A stretch of 64,000 nucleotides of DNA, from NCBI RefSeq assembly GCF_000426685.1, contig NZ_AUFV01000014.1, forward strand, positions 1 through 64,000. The letters run 5' to 3'. This DNA is from Solimonas flava DSM 18980 (GTDB taxonomy: Bacteria > Pseudomonadota > Gammaproteobacteria > Nevskiales > Nevskiaceae). The notes under the pieces were generated by a model. The model searched no databases and was not told the origin of the DNA. It saw only the letters and a list, made by a program, of their open reading frames with translations. The position numbers were made by a program, and so were the translations under genes. This document shows positions 17,749-26,953 of this stretch, one piece after another (the stretch's first letter is position 1; each line of letters starts with the position of its first letter).

Positions 17749-18695
17749 GCGGGCAGCTCGTCTCCGCCGACGAACGGCGTCAGGAACGATTCGACGCTGC
17801 GCGCCAGCGCCGTCAGGTCGTAGCCGCCCTCCAGCGTCGCCAGCACGCGCCCCTGGGCGGTGACCGCGGCGATGTCGCGGATCAGCGTGCCGAGCCACTG
17901 GAAGTCGCCGTACTGCAGGCGCAGGTCGCCGAGCGGGTCGGCGAGGTGCGCGTCGAAGCCGGCGGAGACCAGCAGCATCTGCGGGCGCTGCGCTTCGAGC
18001 GCCGGCAGCCAGTGTTCGACGACCTTGGCGCGGAACGCCGGGCCGTCGGTATACGGCTTGAGCGGCACGTCGACGAGGTTCTGCGCGTGCAGCACGCCGC
18101 TCCAGTACGGATAGAGCGGATGCTGGTAGGTCGACAGCAGCAGCGCGCGCGGTTCGTTGAGAAAGCAGTCGGCGGTGCCGTTGCCGTAGTGCAGGTCGAA
18201 GTCGAGCACGGCGACGCGCTCCAGGCCGCGCGACAGCGCGTACTTGGCGGCGACCGCGACATTGTTGAAGTAGCAGAAGCCCATCGCGCGCGTGCGCTCG
18301 GCGTGATGGCCGGGCGGGCGCACCGCGCAGAACGCGAGGCTGGTGCGGCCTTCGAGCAGCAGGTCGACGCCGAGTACGCCGGCGCCGGCGGCGCGCAACG
18401 CGGCCGCGACCGTGTGCTCGGTGACCGCGGTGTCGCCGTCGATGTCGTGCCGCACCGTGCCGGTGTCGCGCAGCGACAGGATGTGCTCGATGTGGGCGCC
18501 GTTGTGGACGCGCGCGAGGTCCTCGTAGCGCGCCTCGGGGGCCTCGTGCTGCTGCATGAAGTCGGCGTAGCCGCAGGCGATCATGCGGTCCTCGATCGCC
18601 GCCAGCCGCCGCGGCGACTCCGGATGATCGGGCGCGATCTCGTGGCGCCGGCATTCGGCGTGCGTGATCCAGGCGACGGGCAGCGAGGCGGGCAT
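17745..18695 (-). CDS. Histone-deacetylase-family (class II-like) amidohydrolase
   Basis: This 316-residue enzyme has the full zinc-dependent deacetylase site: H130-H131 in RPPGHHA, the metal ligands D165/D167/H169 in DFDLHYGNGT, D248 in SAGFDAH, and Y292 in EGGYDL. The family includes acetoin-utilisation AcuC, acetylpolyamine hydrolases and HdaH-like protein deacetylases. The overlap (ATGA) with the acetyltransferase gene suggests it removes acetyl groups from the same targets; an acetylpolyamine role is the main alternative. It is divergently arranged with the P450 gene. Confidence 0.93.
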   Translation of the reverse strand: MPASLPVAWITHAECRRHEIAPDHPESPRRLAAIEDRMIACGYADFMQQHEAPEARYEDLARVHNGAHIEHILSLRDTGTVRHDIDGDTAVTEHTVAAALRAAGAGVLGVDLLLEGRTSLAFCAVRPPGHHAERTRAMGFCYFNNVAVAAKYALSRGLERVAVLDFDLHYGNGTADCFLNEPRALLLSTYQHPLYPYWSGVLHAQNLVDVPLKPYTDGPAFRAKVVEHWLPALEAQRPQMLLVSAGFDAHLADPLGDLRLQYGDFQWLGTLIRDIAAVTAQGRVLATLEGGYDLTALARSVESFLTPFVGGDELPA

Positions 18696-18858
18696 GGCGG
18701 CGGCGAGCGGGCTCTCTGGGGGTGGCGTGTCGCCCCATTCTGCCGGACTCGCGCCGGCCCGGCACTCCGTACTGGCCGCAATTCATGCGCCGTTTGGGGG
18801 TGGGCTGAACCCCCGGGGGCACTTCTATGCTCGGGCGGCTCAATCGCCGGAGACGCCG

Positions 18859-20052
18859 ATGCCGTCCGCCACGCCGCCGCTGCAGCTCGATCCCTACGAC
18901 CATCGCTTCCACTGGGATCCGTATCCCGCGTACGCGGCGCTGCGCGAGCACGATCCGGTGCATTACAACGCCGCGCTCGACTTGTGGTTCCTGACCAAGT
19001 GGGACGACGTCTACAACGCCTTCCGCGACTTCAGGACCTTCATCAACACCGGTGCGACCTCGCTCGAGAAGGGCTCGACCGAGAAGCTGCCGTATCCGAT
19101 GTTCATCTTCAGTGATCCGCCCGAGCACACCCGCGTGCGCAATCTGTTCATGCCGCTGATGACGCCGGCGGCGGTGCAGGCGATGGAGTCGTACATCCGC
19201 GACCAGGCGCGGCGGCTGCTGCAGCGGCACGCGCCGAGCGGCCGCTTCGATTTCGTCGCCGATCTCGGCTGCTATCTGCCGATGGACGTGATCTCGACGC
19301 TGACCGCGGTGCCGGTCGAGGATCAGGACCGGGTGCGCGGCTGGGCGGACGACCTGATCGCCCGCGAGGACCGGCAGCACGAGCTCTCCGAGCGCAACGT
19401 GCAGGGCTTCATCAACATGGCGACCTACTTCGAGGGCCATCGCGCCAAGCACCGGGCGCTGCCGCCGCGCGAGGATCTGCTCGGCGTGATGCTGCGCGCC
19501 GAGCAGGACGGCAAGCTGTCGCAGGCACAGGTGGTCGGCACGCTGATCCTGCTGGCGATCGCCGGCAACGAGACCACGACCAAGCTGATCGGCAACATGG
19601 CCTACCGCCTCTGGCAGTACCCCGAGCAGCGCCGGCTGCTGGTCGAGGATCCGGCGCTGATCGCCGGCGCGGTCGAGGAAACGCTGCGCTTCGACGGCTC
19701 CTCGCAGATCATCGTGCGCCGCGTCGGCCGGGACGTGACGCTGCGTGGCAAGCCGCTGCGCCAGGGCGATCGCGTCGGCCTGTGCATCATTTCCGCCAAT
19801 CGCGACGCCGACAAATACCCGAACCCCGATGTCTACGACGTGCGCCGCGGCGCACGCGATCATCTGGCGTTCGGTTTGGGCATCCACGCCTGTCTCGGCT
19901 CGGCGCTCGCGCGGCTGGAGGCGCGCGTGGTGTTCGAGGAGATCCTGAAGGTGATGCCCGACTACGAGATCGACGAGTCGGGCCTGCAGCGCGCGCACAA
20001 TCCCAACGTTCGCGGCTTCACGCACGTGCCGGCGCGCTTCGCCCCGCGCTGA
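18859..20052 (+). CDS. Cytochrome P450
   Basis: This 397-residue soluble P450 has the heme loop FGLGIHACLG with ligand C345, the I-helix oxygen-activation motif AGNETT (235-240) and the K-helix E274-x2-R277. It would hydroxylate a hydrophobic substrate using electrons from a ferredoxin/reductase; the fpr gene about 8 kb away is a possible donor. The ATG at 18859 with GGAG upstream is preferred over a frame open from 18664, which lacks P450 similarity. Substrate unknown; no redox partner is adjacent. Confidence 0.95.
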   Translation: MPSATPPLQLDPYDHRFHWDPYPAYAALREHDPVHYNAALDLWFLTKWDDVYNAFRDFRTFINTGATSLEKGSTEKLPYPMFIFSDPPEHTRVRNLFMPLMTPAAVQAMESYIRDQARRLLQRHAPSGRFDFVADLGCYLPMDVISTLTAVPVEDQDRVRGWADDLIAREDRQHELSERNVQGFINMATYFEGHRAKHRALPPREDLLGVMLRAEQDGKLSQAQVVGTLILLAIAGNETTTKLIGNMAYRLWQYPEQRRLLVEDPALIAGAVEETLRFDGSSQIIVRRVGRDVTLRGKPLRQGDRVGLCIISANRDADKYPNPDVYDVRRGARDHLAFGLGIHACLGSALARLEARVVFEEILKVMPDYEIDESGLQRAHNPNVRGFTHVPARFAPR

Positions 20053-20332
20053 GCGCGGCCGCGATGCCGAAGGCTTCGGCGCCGGCGAGCAGCAACGGGG
20101 CGATCGGCGATTCGACGCGCTCGATCGCCACCGGCGGCGCGGCGAACCGCCGCAGATCGAAGCCGCTCAGGAGCAGGACGCGCAGCGTGGCCGCGGCGAG
20201 GGGCGGCACAGCCGGCGGCCCGCGCCGTCGGCGCCTGGGGGCGCGTCCGGGGCGGGATCGGCCGGTCCGCTTGCGCGTCGGCGGCGTAAGATTGCGCGCA
20301 AGCGTCTTGCTCCTACGACCCGGGATTCCGCC

Positions 20333-20842
20333 ATGCAGCCGTTTCCGTTTCGCGCCGTCCTCGCCGCTGCCGGCCTCGCCACGCTGGTCGCGTGCGCGGG
20401 GGTGACGCCGTACCAGCCCGCGCGCAAGGGCTATGGATATTCGGCGCAGATGCTCGAGACCAACCGCTATCGCGTGAGCTTCACCGGCAGCTCCGAGACG
20501 CCGCGGCAGACCGTCGAGAACTACCTGCTGTACCAGGCGGCGGAAGTCACGCTGAACAGCGGCAACGACTACTTCATCGTCGCCGGCAGCTCGACCAGCG
20601 CCAAGCCCGGCAGCGGGCCGAGCTTCAGCGTCGGCGTCGGCGGTTTCGGCTTCGGCTCGCACAGCGGCGTCGGCGTCGGGGTCGGCACCGAGACCGGCAG
20701 CCGCGACAAGGCCGAGTACACCGCGCAGGCCGAGATCCTGACGTTCAAGGGGCGCAAGCCCGCCGACAATCCGCAGGCCTTCGACGCGCGCGAGGTCAAG
20801 ACCAATCTGGAAGCGCAGATCGTGCGGCCGGCCACGCCCTGA
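20333..20842 (+). CDS. Lipoprotein with glycine-rich segment (CC0125/CC1285-like)
   Basis: This 169-residue protein has a lipoprotein signal ending LVAC (lipid attachment at C22 or so). After it comes the pattern GYGYSAQMLETNRYRVSF, a compact beta-rich domain seen in small periplasmic lipoproteins of this type. A 20-residue Gly/Val/Phe-rich stretch (about residues 100-125) resembles flexible or beta-turn repeats. It is probably anchored to the outer membrane. Role unknown. Confidence 0.8.
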   Translation: MQPFPFRAVLAAAGLATLVACAGVTPYQPARKGYGYSAQMLETNRYRVSFTGSSETPRQTVENYLLYQAAEVTLNSGNDYFIVAGSSTSAKPGSGPSFSVGVGGFGFGSHSGVGVGVGTETGSRDKAEYTAQAEILTFKGRKPADNPQAFDAREVKTNLEAQIVRPATP

Positions 20843-20863
20843 GGCGCGCGGACGCAGCGTGGC

Positions 20864-21859
20864 TCAGCCGCTGAGGTCCGGGACGGCGGCGAAGGCGCTC
20901 GGCACCTGCGGCGGTTCCGCCCAGGGCTCGGCGCGGGCCTCGGCGAGTATCCACTCGCGGAACGCGGCGACCGAAGGCTCGTCCTGGTTCTCCCGGCTGT
21001 AGACGAGGTAATAGCTGGCGCCGGTCGGCAGGCTCAGCGGGAACGGCGCGACCAGACTGCCTTCGGCGAATTCTCCGACCGCCATGATCGGGATGCCGAG
21101 CACCACGCCGAGACCGTCGGCCGCGGCCTGCATCGCTAGCGTGACGTGATTGAAGGTCGGGCCGCGCCGCGTGTTGACGCCGCGCACGCCGGCGGCTTTC
21201 AGCCACGAAGTCCAGTTCGGCCGGCCGACGTCGACCATCGCGATGTCGTTCTCATAGTGCAGCAGCGTGTGGTGGCGCAGATCGTCCGGCGTACGCAGCG
21301 GATTGGGCCCTTCGAGCAGGCGCGGACTGCACATCGGCAGGGCATACGAGTCGAACAGCTTGTGCACGACGTAGCCCGGATAGTCGCCGTCGCCGAAGCG
21401 GATCGCGACGTCGCCGCCCTCGAGCAGATTGGCGCCCTGGTCGAGCTCGCCGCGCGCGCGGTCGACCAGCGTCTGCCGTGCCGAGATGCGCAGGTCGATG
21501 TCCGGATTGCGATCGCGAAAACCGGCCAGCTTGGGAATCAGCCACTTCGAGGCCAGTGCCGGCGGCACGCTCAGCATCAGGCGGCCGGCGTGCGCGAGGT
21601 GCTGCGCCGCCGCGACCGCGTCGGCCATCTGCGCGAATGCGGCCGTCAGCTTGGGCAGGCAGGCTTCGCCGGCCGGCGTCAGGGCGATGCGGCGCGGCAT
21701 GCGCTTGAACAGCGCCACGCCCAGGTGTTCCTCGAGCGCCTTGATCTGGTGACTGATCGCCGCCGGCGTCACGTGCAGCTCCTGCGCCGCCTTGTACACG
21801 CTGCAATGGCGTGCGGCAGCCTCGAAGGCGCGAAGCGCGTTGAGCGGCGGGAGGCGCAT
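20864..21859 (-). CDS. LysR-family regulator, GcvA-like
   Basis: This 331-residue regulator has an N-terminal winged helix (PPLNALRAFEAAARHCSVYKA; KALEEHLGVALFKR) and a C-terminal periplasmic-binding-like effector domain. Residues typical of the GcvA/AmpR branch are present (ARQTLVD, GDGDYPG, SPRLLEG). The ATG at 21859 gives the standard start; the frame is open 84 bases further upstream. No divergent metabolic gene identifies its target. The nearest upstream neighbour on the other side is a DsbA-like isomerase on the same strand. Confidence 0.93.
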   Translation of the reverse strand: MRLPPLNALRAFEAAARHCSVYKAAQELHVTPAAISHQIKALEEHLGVALFKRMPRRIALTPAGEACLPKLTAAFAQMADAVAAAQHLAHAGRLMLSVPPALASKWLIPKLAGFRDRNPDIDLRISARQTLVDRARGELDQGANLLEGGDVAIRFGDGDYPGYVVHKLFDSYALPMCSPRLLEGPNPLRTPDDLRHHTLLHYENDIAMVDVGRPNWTSWLKAAGVRGVNTRRGPTFNHVTLAMQAAADGLGVVLGIPIMAVGEFAEGSLVAPFPLSLPTGASYYLVYSRENQDEPSVAAFREWILAEARAEPWAEPPQVPSAFAAVPDLSG

Positions 21860-22046
21860 GGCGGGCGGCGGATCTCGACAGACAGGCGGGAAAGACTGGG
21901 AGGGTGCCGGTGCGGGCGTCCGGTCATCCGACGCAAGCATCACGCCGCCTCACCGCAGCCGGTATGCATGATGACGGAAAGCCTGCGCCACTGCACGCGG
22001 CGCGCGGCGCCGTCCTGCGATGTGTTTCGCAGTCGCGCGCGGCGCG

Positions 22047-22634
22047 CTACGCGGCGTCGGCCAGCGTGCTCGCCATCAGCTCGAAGCGGTCGTTGCCCCA
22101 GAACATCGCATCGCCGATGAAGAAGGTCGGCGCGCCGAACGCGCCGCGCTGCGCCGCTTCGTCGGTATAGGCCTTCAGCTGCTCCTTGGCTTCCGGCGTC
22201 TGCGCCCGGGCGAGCAGATCCGGGCCATCGAAACCAAGCTCGGTGGCGAGCGCTTCCAGCACCGGCGGCTGGCTGATGTCGAGATTGCGCGCCCAGTAGG
22301 CGCCGAGGGTGGCGCGCGCCCAGCGCGCGCGGTCCTCGCCGCCCAGCGCGCTGGCGATGCGCTGGGCATTCAGCGTCGAGACCGGGAACGCGCTGGGCAC
22401 CTGCAGCGGCACGCCGTAATGGCGCGCCCAGCGCTGCAGGTCGGCGAACATGTACTGGCCCTTGGCCGGCACGGTCAGCGGTGCGCGGTTGCCGCAGGCT
22501 TCGAACAGCTTGCCGAGCAGGACCGGCTTCCAGACCAGTGCGGTGCCGTGTTCGGCGGCGAAGCGCTCGATCTGCGTTGCGGCGAGGTAGGTGTAAGGGC
22601 TGACGGCATCCCAGTAGAACTCGATCGTCGCCAT
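22047..22634 (-). CDS. DsbA-family 2-hydroxychromene-2-carboxylate isomerase / GST kappa-like
   Basis: This 195-residue thioredoxin-fold protein begins MATIEFYWDAVSPYTYLAA, with SPYTY in place of the C-x2-C of DsbA, which is the HCCA isomerase/GST kappa pattern with an active-site serine. The C-terminal block GAFGAPTFFIG and the ending MFWGNDRFELM are diagnostic. The enzymes use glutathione to isomerise aromatic degradation intermediates or act as glutathione transferases. It is transcribed divergently from the Anbu gene with a 160-base spacer. Confidence 0.92.
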   Translation of the reverse strand: MATIEFYWDAVSPYTYLAATQIERFAAEHGTALVWKPVLLGKLFEACGNRAPLTVPAKGQYMFADLQRWARHYGVPLQVPSAFPVSTLNAQRIASALGGEDRARWARATLGAYWARNLDISQPPVLEALATELGFDGPDLLARAQTPEAKEQLKAYTDEAAQRGAFGAPTFFIGDAMFWGNDRFELMASTLADAA

Positions 22635-22794
22635 CGCGGCAGCGCTCCTCTGCGTTTGTTTTTTGTCCAGACCGGCTTCCGGCAGTCTGTCATGCGCCGC
22701 GGAGGCGGCACAACTTGTGCTTCAGCCTCGGCGGGCGAGGCGTGACGAAGCCCGGCGAGCTGCCTACACTGGCGCCCCCTGCAAGGTAGGAATC

Positions 22795-23565
22795 ATGACG
22801 TACTGTTGTGCGATCAAGGTGAACGATGGACTGGTGTTCGCGGGCGATACGCGGACCAGCGCCGGCGTCGACGACGTGCGGACGTATAACAAGGTCCACG
22901 TCTTCGAGTTTCCCGGCGACCGTGTCTTCGTGCTGCTGTCGGCCGGCAATCTGGCGACGACGCAGGCCGTGCTGGCGCATATCAAGCGCGATCTCGAAGA
23001 AGCCGTCGTGCCGATGAGCCTGCGCCTGGCGCGCTACATGTTCGACGCCGCCGAGTACGTCGGCGCGCTGTCGGTCAGTGCGCAGAAGCATGTCGCGCAG
23101 CAGACCCAGTACAGCAGCGTCGATCTGCGCACGACCTTCATCCTCGGCGGCCAGATCCAGGGCGAGGAGCCGGCGATCTACATGATCTACCCGGAAGGCA
23201 ACTGCATCGCCTCGTCGCCGGAGACGCCGTTCCTGCAGATCGGCGAGAGCAAGTACGGCAAGCCGATCCTCGACCGCGTGATCCGTCCGCCGGTGCCGCT
23301 CGAGGACGCCGCCCGCTGCGCGCTGGTTTCGATCGACTCGACGATGCGCTCGAACATCTCGGTGGGCCCGCCGGTCGATCTGGCGATCCTGCCGCGCGAC
23401 GCGCTGCGCATCACGCACCGGCTGCGCCTCGATCTCGATACGCCGTTCTACGCGCAGCTGCGCGAGTCCTGGGGCCGGCAGCTGGTCGCCGCGTTCCGCA
23501 ATCTACCGAAGTTCGACTGGGAAACGCCGGACGCGCAGGGGCGGCTGCTCGACGCCAACGGCTGA
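22795..23565 (+). CDS. Anbu, proteasome-like protease subunit
   Basis: This 256-residue protein begins MTYCCAIKVNDGLVFAGDTRTSAG, the Ntn-hydrolase beta-subunit pattern, with Thr2 as the presumed nucleophile after Met removal and a lysine/aspartate neighbourhood (K8, D17) as in proteasome subunits. The total is longer than HslV and matches the ancestral beta-subunit (Anbu) family. The biological substrate is unknown. Known Anbu clusters include alpha-E, ATP-grasp and transglutaminase-like genes, and the first two lie just downstream on the other strand. The ATG at 22795 puts Thr second and is preferred over a frame open from 22663. Confidence 0.93.
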   Translation: MTYCCAIKVNDGLVFAGDTRTSAGVDDVRTYNKVHVFEFPGDRVFVLLSAGNLATTQAVLAHIKRDLEEAVVPMSLRLARYMFDAAEYVGALSVSAQKHVAQQTQYSSVDLRTTFILGGQIQGEEPAIYMIYPEGNCIASSPETPFLQIGESKYGKPILDRVIRPPVPLEDAARCALVSIDSTMRSNISVGPPVDLAILPRDALRITHRLRLDLDTPFYAQLRESWGRQLVAAFRNLPKFDWETPDAQGRLLDANG

Positions 23566-23629
23566 GGCCGGCGTCCGGACGCGTCGCCGCCCGCCGCGGG
23601 CCGGCGGGCCGCCCGGCGTCGGCGAGGGC

Positions 23630-24601
23630 TCAGCTGTAGGCCACCTGCCGCTGCGTCGGCGCGGTGCCGGAATCCACCTGGAAGTAGCTCTTCGCCAGCG
23701 ACTCGTGCACGGCGCCGATGCCGACCTGGATCTCGTCGATCCATTCGTGCAGGCCCTGGTCGAGCAGGCGCTCGAAGTTGGCGTCCTGGATCAGCGCGCG
23801 GATGCGGTCAATCGAGCGCTCGCTGGCGCGGTTGTGCGGCAGGTTCGGCAGCGTCCGGCCGATGTGGTTGAGGCAGAACATCACCGAACGCGGGAAGTCG
23901 CGATTCTGCAGCAGGAAGCGCAGCACGGCCGGGCCGCTGACGCGGATCTTCTCGTGCCGGCGATAGGCCTGGTAGGCCATCAGCGAGCGCAGCACGCTCA
24001 TCCACTGGATCTGCACGAACGGCCGCAGCTCCTCGGCGGTGCGGGCGCGGATCAGGTCGACGGTGCGCACGTCGACGATGCGCGTCGTCATGTCGGCCTG
24101 CTCCAGGCTGAGACCGACCTGCAGGAAGTGATAGCCGACGTCGTGCGTCATGTTCGCGGCCAGCATGCCGCGCAGCAGCAGGATGCCGTCGATCACGCGA
24201 TCGAGGCCGGCCTGGCGGTGGGCGCGCGGCAGGTGCTTCTCGCCCTTCTCCTGCAGGAACAGGTGCAGGGCGTTGATCTGCTCCCAGGCGTCGCGCGGCG
24301 TGCTGTCGCGAACGGTGCGCAGGATCTCGCGGGCATGGCCGACCGAGGCGGCGATCGAGCTGCCGTTCTCCGGATCGGTGATCAGGAAGCGCACGACCTG
24401 CGCCTCGGAATCGTCGGCGTACAGGCTCTCGAACGCGTGGTTGGCGCCGAGGATGTCGACCAGCGGCGACCAGCCGAGCGTCATGCCGCGCGGCAGGTCG
24501 AGCAGCAGATGCGAATGGACGCTGATGAGGCGTGCGGTGTTCTCGGCGCGGGCCAGGTAGCGGCCCAGCCAGTACAGGTTGTCGGCGACGCGGGATAACA
24601 C
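23630..24601 (-). CDS. Alpha-E domain protein
   Basis: This 323-residue all-helical protein begins MLSRVADNLYWLGRYLARAENTARL, the alpha-E signature, and has a helical body with ...MTHDVGYHFLQVGLSLEQADMTTRI. It starts with GTG immediately after the TAA of the ATP-grasp gene (TAAGTG), so they are translated as a unit. Its biochemical role is unknown; the pair is thought to make a peptide-like or amide product that the Anbu or transglutaminase partners handle. Confidence 0.93.
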   Translation of the reverse strand: MLSRVADNLYWLGRYLARAENTARLISVHSHLLLDLPRGMTLGWSPLVDILGANHAFESLYADDSEAQVVRFLITDPENGSSIAASVGHAREILRTVRDSTPRDAWEQINALHLFLQEKGEKHLPRAHRQAGLDRVIDGILLLRGMLAANMTHDVGYHFLQVGLSLEQADMTTRIVDVRTVDLIRARTAEELRPFVQIQWMSVLRSLMAYQAYRRHEKIRVSGPAVLRFLLQNRDFPRSVMFCLNHIGRTLPNLPHNRASERSIDRIRALIQDANFERLLDQGLHEWIDEIQVGIGAVHESLAKSYFQVDSGTAPTQRQVAYS

Positions 24602-26056
24602 TTAAGCGGCCTCCAGATCGACGATCCAGGTGTCCTTGGCGCCGCCACCCTGCGAGCTGTTGACGACCAGCGAACCCTTGGTCATCGCCACGCGGGTCAG
24701 GCCGCCGGTGGTGACGTAGGTGCTGTCGCCGCGCGACAGGATGAACGGGCGCAGGTCGAGATGACGTGGCTCGATGCTGCCGTCGGCCAGCGTCGGCGCC
24801 GTCGACAGCGCCAGCGTCGGCTGTGCCATGTAGTTGCGCGGATTGGCGACGATCAGTTCGCGGAACTTGTCGCGCTCCTTCTTCGTCGCCCGCGGCCCGA
24901 TCAGCATGCCATAGCCGCCGGACTCGTTCGCCGGCTTGACGACCAGCTGGTCGAGGTGGTCGAGCACGTAGCTGCGGTCGTGCTCGTCCATGCACAGGTA
25001 GCTCGGCACGTTCGGCAGGATCGGTTCCTCGCCGAGGTAATAGCGGATCATCTTCGGCACGAAGGCGTAGACGACCTTGTCGTCGGCGACGCCGGCACCG
25101 GGCGCGTTGACCAGCGCGACCTTGCCGGCGATCCACGCCCGCATCAGGCCCGGCACGCCGAGGATCGAGTCCGGGCGGAAGGCTTCGGGGTCGAGGAACA
25201 GGTCGTCGACGCGGCGGTAGATGACGTCGACGCGCTTCGGCCCGTAGACGGTGCGCATGTAGACGCAGTTGTCGTCGCCGACGAACAGGTCCTGGCCCTC
25301 GACCAGCTCGATGCCCATCTGCTGTGCAAGCCAGGAGTGCTCGAAGTAGGCCGAGTTGTAGATGCCCGGCGTCAGCAGCGCGATCGACGGCGTGTCGCCG
25401 GGCCGCGGCGACATCGCCGCCAGCATGTCGTAGAGCTGCGCCGGGTAGTCGTCGACCGGCAGGATCGCGCCGGTCTGGAACAGCTCCGGGAACACGCGTT
25501 TGGTGACCTGGCGGTTCTCGACCATGTAGCTCACGCCGGACGGCACGCGCAGGTTGTCCTCGAGCACGTACAGCGTGCCGTCGAGGTCACGGACCAGATC
25601 CGAGCCGCAGATATGGGCCCAGACCCCATGGCGCGGACGGATGCCGACGCACTGCGGGCGGAAGTTGACCGATTCGGCGAGCAGCTCGGCCGGGAAGATC
25701 TTGTCCTTGACGATCTTCTGCGGGCCGTAGATGTCCTGGATGAACAGGTTCAGCGCGCGCACCCGCTGCTGCAGGCCGGCTTCGGTCTTGTTCCACTCGG
25801 TCTTCGGCAGCGTGCGCGGGATGATGTCGAACGGCCAGGAGCGGTCGACGTTACGGCCTTCCGAGTACACGGTGAAGGTGATGCCCATCACCTTGATCGC
25901 CAGCTCGGCGGCCAGGCGCCGCTCGGCGAGCTCCTCGGGCGTCAGGCTGCCGAGGTAATGGACGAGATGCTGCGCGGCGGGACGCGGCTGGCCGGGCGCG
26001 GCCATTAACTCGTCGTAATAGTCCTTGCAGCGGTACTGACTCCAGTCGATGGCCAT
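24602..26056 (-). CDS. Circularly permuted ATP-grasp family protein
   Basis: This 484-residue protein starts MAIDWSQYRCKDYYDELMA and has the CP_ATPgrasp_2 layout: LYVLEDNLRVPSGVSYM (substrate/metal site), IALLTPGIYNSAYFEHSWLA, VDVIYRRVDDLFLDP, and the glycine-rich ANESGGYGMLIGP. Such enzymes join an acid to an amine or thiol with ATP. It is transcribed with the alpha-E gene, which follows without a gap. It lies on the minus strand, convergent to Anbu. Confidence 0.93.
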   Translation of the reverse strand: MAIDWSQYRCKDYYDELMAAPGQPRPAAQHLVHYLGSLTPEELAERRLAAELAIKVMGITFTVYSEGRNVDRSWPFDIIPRTLPKTEWNKTEAGLQQRVRALNLFIQDIYGPQKIVKDKIFPAELLAESVNFRPQCVGIRPRHGVWAHICGSDLVRDLDGTLYVLEDNLRVPSGVSYMVENRQVTKRVFPELFQTGAILPVDDYPAQLYDMLAAMSPRPGDTPSIALLTPGIYNSAYFEHSWLAQQMGIELVEGQDLFVGDDNCVYMRTVYGPKRVDVIYRRVDDLFLDPEAFRPDSILGVPGLMRAWIAGKVALVNAPGAGVADDKVVYAFVPKMIRYYLGEEPILPNVPSYLCMDEHDRSYVLDHLDQLVVKPANESGGYGMLIGPRATKKERDKFRELIVANPRNYMAQPTLALSTAPTLADGSIEPRHLDLRPFILSRGDSTYVTTGGLTRVAMTKGSLVVNSSQGGGAKDTWIVDLEAA

Positions 26057-26182
26057 GCGGTGGCTGAGCTTTTCCGTGTCGAGTCGTGATGACAGCGATG
26101 AAGCAAAACGCGAGCCAACGGCCGCAGCACGGCTGGAGGCGATATGAACTGTGTAGAATTCCGCAATCTCTTTTGCAAGACC

Positions 26183-26908
26183 ATGACGTCCATCAAAGCG
26201 CTGGAATTCAAGGGCCGCATGCTGTCGCTGACGCGCGCCCGCGTGCTCGATCCCGATCTCGCGGCCATCGGCGCCCAGCTGCGCGATTTCGCCCGGCAGA
26301 TGCCGCAGGCCGTGCAGGGCATGCCGATCATCCTCGAAGCCGACGCGCCGATGGACCTCGGCGGCGTGCTGGCGGCGCTGCGCGAGGTGGGCATGCAGCC
26401 GATCGGCGTCGGCGACGGCCCGCTCGCCGAATCGGCGCGCAGCTGGGGGCTGGCCGTGCTGCCGCCGGAAGGCGCCAAATCGCGACCGCTGCCGGCCGCT
26501 GCGGCGCCGGCCCCGGCGTCCGCCCCCGCCCCCGCCGAGCCGGCGCCCGTGCCGGCGCCGGCCGCCGGTGCCCGCAAGCCGACGCGCATCATCACCGATC
26601 CGGTCCGCTCCGGGCAGCAGATCTATGCCGCCGACGGCGATCTGATCGTGACCTCGACGGTCAGCCCGGGCGCCGAAGTGGTCGCCGACGGCTGCGTCCA
26701 TATCTACGGCGCGCTGCGCGGCCGGGCGATCGCCGGCGCCCGCGGCGAGACCACCGCGCGGGTATTCTGCCGCCGCTTCGAGGCCGAGCTGGTGGCGGTG
26801 GCCGGCGTCTATGCCGTCGCCGAGCAGATGCAGGGCGATTTGCGCGGCAAGCCGGCGCAGGTGCTGCTGGCCGATGGCAAGCTTAAGATCGAACGACTGG
26901 ACTGGTGA
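26183..26908 (+). CDS. minC: Septum site-determining protein MinC
   Basis: This 241-residue division inhibitor has an N-terminal domain (residues 1-95), an Ala/Pro linker (about residues 100-140, rich in APAP repeats), and the C-terminal beta-helix with the family block VHIYGALRGRAIAGARG. It blocks FtsZ polymerisation away from mid-cell when recruited by MinD. The ATG at 26183 fits MTSIKALEFKG; an upstream ATG at 26144 would add 13 residues. Confidence 0.95.
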   Translation: MTSIKALEFKGRMLSLTRARVLDPDLAAIGAQLRDFARQMPQAVQGMPIILEADAPMDLGGVLAALREVGMQPIGVGDGPLAESARSWGLAVLPPEGAKSRPLPAAAAPAPASAPAPAEPAPVPAPAAGARKPTRIITDPVRSGQQIYAADGDLIVTSTVSPGAEVVADGCVHIYGALRGRAIAGARGETTARVFCRRFEAELVAVAGVYAVAEQMQGDLRGKPAQVLLADGKLKIERLDW

Positions 26909-26953
26909 GCCCGTCTCGCCGGCCCGCAGAACCCAACCCTTAGGGAAGACCCC

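Noticed and set aside
15376-20025. A 1,549-codon minus-strand frame
   Set aside because: Only the part up to 17,748 encodes the acetyltransferase; the rest runs through the deacetylase in a wrong frame and antisense over the P450 gene.
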